NCBI GenBank assembly: GCA_963754645.1
Contig: CAVWGP010000004.1
Location: 992,001 to 1,056,000, forward strand
Reading direction: 5' to 3'
Source: CAVWGP01 sp963754645
Lineage (GTDB): Bacteria; Pseudomonadota; Alphaproteobacteria; Bin65
DNA length: 64,000 nucleotides
Part shown: positions 62,157 through 64,000 of the stretch, piece by piece
Layout: every line of letters begins with the position of its first letter
Numbering within the stretch: position 1 is the stretch's first letter
Notes under the pieces: model-generated
The model's database searches: none
What the model saw: only the letters and a program-made list of their open reading frames with translations
What the model was told of the DNA's origin: nothing
Translations under genes and position numbers: made by a program

Positions 62157-63092
62157 ATGCGCATTGTCGTTCATGGGCAGCAGGCGTTCGGCAAGGCGGT
62201 GCTGGAGGCGCTGTTGGCGCGCAAGGAGAACGTCGTCGGCGTCTATGTGGCGCCGGAAAAGCCGGGGCAGAAGGCCGATCCGTTGAAGGAGGCGGCGCTG
62301 GCGGCGAAGCTGCCGGTGTTCCAGCCCAAATCCTACAAGCAGCCCGGCCCGGTGTGGGACGAGTTCAAGGCGTTGAAGCCCGATCTCCAGGTGATGGCGT
62401 TCGTGACGCTGATGGTGCCCTCGGGCTTTCTCGGCATTCCGACGCGGGGCTCGATCCAATATCACCCCTCGCTGCTGCCGCTGCATCGCGGGCCCTCGTC
62501 GATCAATTGGCCGATCATCCAGGGGCGCGGCGAGACCGGCCTCTCGATCTTCTGGCCCGATGACGGGCTCGATACCGGCCCGATCCTGCTGCAAAAGAAA
62601 ACGCCGATCTCGGACGGCAATTCGCTGGGCTCGGTCTATTTCGACCGGCTGTTCCCGATGGGCGTGGCGGCGATGGCCGAGGCTGTCGATCTGGTCAAGG
62701 CCGGCACGGCGCCGAGGATCGAGCAGGATCACGCCAAGGCGACCTATGAAGGCTGGTGCACGGCCGACAATGCGCGGATCGATTGGGGCCGCCAGGGCTT
62801 CGACATCCACAATCTCGTGCGCGGCTGCAATCCGGCGCCAGGCGCCTGGACCACGCTGGGCGGCAAGAAGCTCCATATTTTCGAGGCGCGGAAAAATCCG
62901 GCGCGCGACCCCAAGGGCATCGGCGGCGCCATGGGCCAGGTGATGGAGACCGGCGGCGACGGCTTCACCGTCGCCTGCGCCGACGGCCGCATCCGCGTCA
63001 TGCGCGTGCGCGCCGAAGGCGGGCAGAAGATCGCGGCGGGCGAATTCGCCGCGGCGGGCGGGATCAAGGTCGGCGACAAGCTGGGCGGATAG
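62157..63092 (+). CDS. Formyltransferase-family enzyme, 10-formyl-THF hydrolase-domain-like
   Basis: A 311-residue protein of the Fmt/10-formyltetrahydrofolate dehydrogenase N-domain type. MRIVVHGQQAFGKAVLEALL opens the Rossmann-like formyl_trans_N domain. GSIQYHPSLLPLHRGPSSIN carries the catalytic His and SLLP signature, and IFWPDDGLDTGPILLQKK the catalytic Asp. After RIDWGRQGFDIHNLVRGCNP comes the C-terminal OB-like domain. The YHPSLLP form matches the hydrolase domain of ALDH1L1-type enzymes better than Met-tRNA formyltransferase, and a separate fmt is expected elsewhere. GGGAGAG precedes ATG 62157. Confidence 0.85.
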   Translation: MRIVVHGQQAFGKAVLEALLARKENVVGVYVAPEKPGQKADPLKEAALAAKLPVFQPKSYKQPGPVWDEFKALKPDLQVMAFVTLMVPSGFLGIPTRGSIQYHPSLLPLHRGPSSINWPIIQGRGETGLSIFWPDDGLDTGPILLQKKTPISDGNSLGSVYFDRLFPMGVAAMAEAVDLVKAGTAPRIEQDHAKATYEGWCTADNARIDWGRQGFDIHNLVRGCNPAPGAWTTLGGKKLHIFEARKNPARDPKGIGGAMGQVMETGGDGFTVACADGRIRVMRVRAEGGQKIAAGEFAAAGGIKVGDKLGG

Positions 63093-63109
63093 GGGCGAAA
63101 CGCGCCGTC

Positions 63110-63499
63110 CTAGCCCAGGTAAGCCTTCAACGGCTCCCAATACATTTTGTGCCAGCCGCCTTCGAGATGCGGCGCCTGCTCGGCAGGGAAGCCGGCGTGG
63201 TCGAAAACGAGCTTGGTTTCCTTGCCGTTTTCCTGGAGCTCGAATTTGGCGATCGAATAGACGCCGTCGGGCCAATTGCCGGCGCGCCACGCTTGGACGA
63301 TGCGCTTGTTCGGCACGAGTTCGATATTGCGCCCGGCGATCATGCCGCCGAAACACGAAAACGCGCCGCCGGCCGCGGCCTCGATCGTGGCGGGCGCGCC
63401 GCCGGTGAAGGCGCTGAATTGCTTGGCGTCGGTGAGCGCGGCATAGACGCGCTGCGGATTGGCTTTGATGGTCACTTCCTGATGGATCGATTGCGACAT
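63110..63499 (-). CDS. SRPBCC/AHSA1-domain protein
   Basis: A 129-residue START-like protein of the AHSA1 group: QEVTIKANPQRVYAALTDAK at the N-terminus, GGAFSCFGGMIAGRNIELVP, IVQAWRAGNWPDGVYSIAKF and FDHAGFPAEQAPHLEGGWHK with a final MYWEPLKAYLG. These small hydrophobic-cavity proteins are commonly encoded beside ArsR-type regulators, as here. It is divergent from the ArsR gene across a 72-bp gap with a perfect palindrome. Confidence 0.88.
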   Translation of the reverse strand: MSQSIHQEVTIKANPQRVYAALTDAKQFSAFTGGAPATIEAAAGGAFSCFGGMIAGRNIELVPNKRIVQAWRAGNWPDGVYSIAKFELQENGKETKLVFDHAGFPAEQAPHLEGGWHKMYWEPLKAYLG

Positions 63500-63530
63500 G
63501 GCCGGCCTCCGGTTTGATTTCGCGTGCAAT

Positions 63531-63550
63531 ACTAAACCGAATGGTTTAGT
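63531..63550. promoter_or_regulatory. Perfect 8-4-8 palindrome between SRPBCC and ArsR genes (operator candidate)
   Basis: ACTAAACC-GAAT-GGTTTAGT is a perfect inverted repeat centred in the 72-bp divergent gap. ArsR-family proteins bind such palindromes, so this is the likely operator controlling both genes. Confidence 0.7.
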
Positions 63551-63571
63551 GTTGTCAATCGAGGTGAGACG

Positions 63572-64000
63572 ATGACCGCGACGCCGCGAGCCCGACCCGC
63601 CGAGCGCCGGCTCGACGATATTTTCCATGCGCTGTCCGACCGCACGCGCCGCGCCATGCTGGCGCGCCTGGCGCGCGGCCCGGCCAATATTTCCGAGCTG
63701 GCGGCGCCATTCGCCATGTCGCTGCCGGCGGTGTCGAAACATCTGCGCGTGCTGGAGCGGGCGCGGCTGGTGGGGCGCAAGATCGACGGCCGCATCCATC
63801 GCTGCTCGCTCGACCCCCGGCCGCTCAAGGATGTCGAGACCTGGCTCGCGCATTACCGCGTCTTCTGGAGCGAGTCGCTCGAACTCCTTGGCCGACTATG
63901 TGGAGCGCGCGGACATGAACGAGCCCGAGCCTCAAGCCGATATCTTGCTGATCGCGCGCCGCCGCATCATGGCGCCGCCGGCGCGCGTGTTCGATGCCTG
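63572..64000 (+). CDS. ArsR-family regulator, frameshifted, possibly fused to or followed by an SRPBCC domain; cut by window end
   Basis: The N-terminal 90 residues are a winged helix: LDDIFHALSDRTRRAMLARL, ISELAAPFAMSLPAVSKHLR and VLERARLVGRKIDGRIHRCS, ending WLAHYRVFWSESLELL. The original frame then turns into arginine-rich nonsense, while the next frame reads ADYVERADMNEPEPQADILL and IARRRIMAPPARVFDA, the start of an AHSA1/SRPBCC domain. CTG read as CTTG at 63887-63890 explains the switch. Joined, the product is either an ArsR-SRPBCC fusion or an ArsR gene overlapping a second gene starting near ATG 63914; the end lies beyond the window. Metal-binding cysteines are absent from the recognition helix. 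Confidence 0.78.
   Translation, partial: MTATPRARPAERRLDDIFHALSDRTRRAMLARLARGPANISELAAPFAMSLPAVSKHLRVLERARLVGRKIDGRIHRCSLDPRPLKDVETWLAHYRVFWSESLELLGRLCGARGHERARASSRYLADRAPPHHGAAGARVRCL

Noticed and set aside
1..64000. Programmed +1 frameshifting as the cause of the broken genes
   Set aside because: No shared slippery codon or stop context is seen, the affected genes are unrelated, and single-base duplication explains all cases more simply.
1..64000. CRISPR arrays, rRNA genes, prophage or complete insertion sequences
   Set aside because: No regularly spaced short repeats, rRNA sequence, phage structural genes or transposase frames were found.

Overview
The window is GC-rich, densely packed bacterial chromosome, most likely from an alphaproteobacterium. 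The evidence is a PhyR-type general stress regulator followed by an HWE/HisKA_2 kinase, tRNA-His with a C discriminator, a metal-site HemB of the non-zinc type, a TctC-type (Bug) receptor, and several branched acyl-CoA pathways. No plasmid, prophage, CRISPR or rRNA signals were seen. It reads like core chromosome with small accessory insertions, and the species cannot be fixed from what is visible.

Layout. 1-5.3 kb: nicotinamidase tail, EamA exporter, two alpha/beta hydrolases and a membrane Ser/Thr kinase. 5.4-8.7 kb: MarR regulator, PhyR and a sensor kinase. 8.9-15.0 kb: HemB, a HEAT-repeat protein, a small membrane protein, and the fused B12 mutase IcmF behind a LiuR-like palindrome. 15.0-20.3 kb: leftward secreted, binding and coiled-coil proteins, GST, TPR protein and methyltransferase. 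20.4-22.6 kb: esterase, tRNA-His, enoyl-CoA hydratase. 22.6-29.3 kb: a leftward livHMGF-fadD-livK operon that should import and CoA-activate a carboxylate. 29.5-34.1 kb: a rightward acyl-CoA module (MFE-2-like SDR, HMG-CoA-synthase-like/DUF35 fusion, SCP-x-type thiolase, MaoC hydratase) interrupted by a lone HigA-like gene. 34.4-49.2 kb: SDR, enoyl-CoA hydratase, lipoprotein, NAD(P)HX repair enzyme, MnmA, tRNA-Met, FAH-family hydrolase, NnrS, CopD-like protein, a solitary molybdenum hydroxylase subunit, FolB, FolM-like reductase and a NicX/M29-like enzyme. 49.3-57.2 kb: type I secretion ABC/HlyD pair divergent from a repeat-rich RTX adhesin. 57.3-64 kb: M81 peptidase, a repeat-filled spacer, tRNA-Pro, a three-gene HTH module, GST, a formyltransferase, and a divergent SRPBCC/ArsR pair around a perfect operator-like palindrome.

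A striking property of this sequence is that at least nine otherwise well-conserved genes are broken by one extra base (eleven sites in total). Nearly all sites can be explained as duplication of a neighbouring identical base; four are CTG read as CTTG. Genes hit include pncA, mnmA, the NAD(P)HX repair gene, a thiolase (twice), an SDR, the RTX adhesin, an ArsR gene and an unrecognised HTH-linked gene (twice). One GST seems to lack a base. The simplest reading is uncorrected long-read consensus error, so these genes are annotated as full-length with the shift positions given.

The best candidate for something undescribed is the three-gene overlapping module at 59700-61066 beside tRNA-Pro: an unnamed protein of about 176 residues visible only after joining three frames, an HTH protein, and a DUF6941-like protein, with a palindrome over the first start codon. 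Second is the 29.5-34.1 kb acyl-CoA module, whose synthase-like enzyme appears to lack the usual nucleophilic cysteine.
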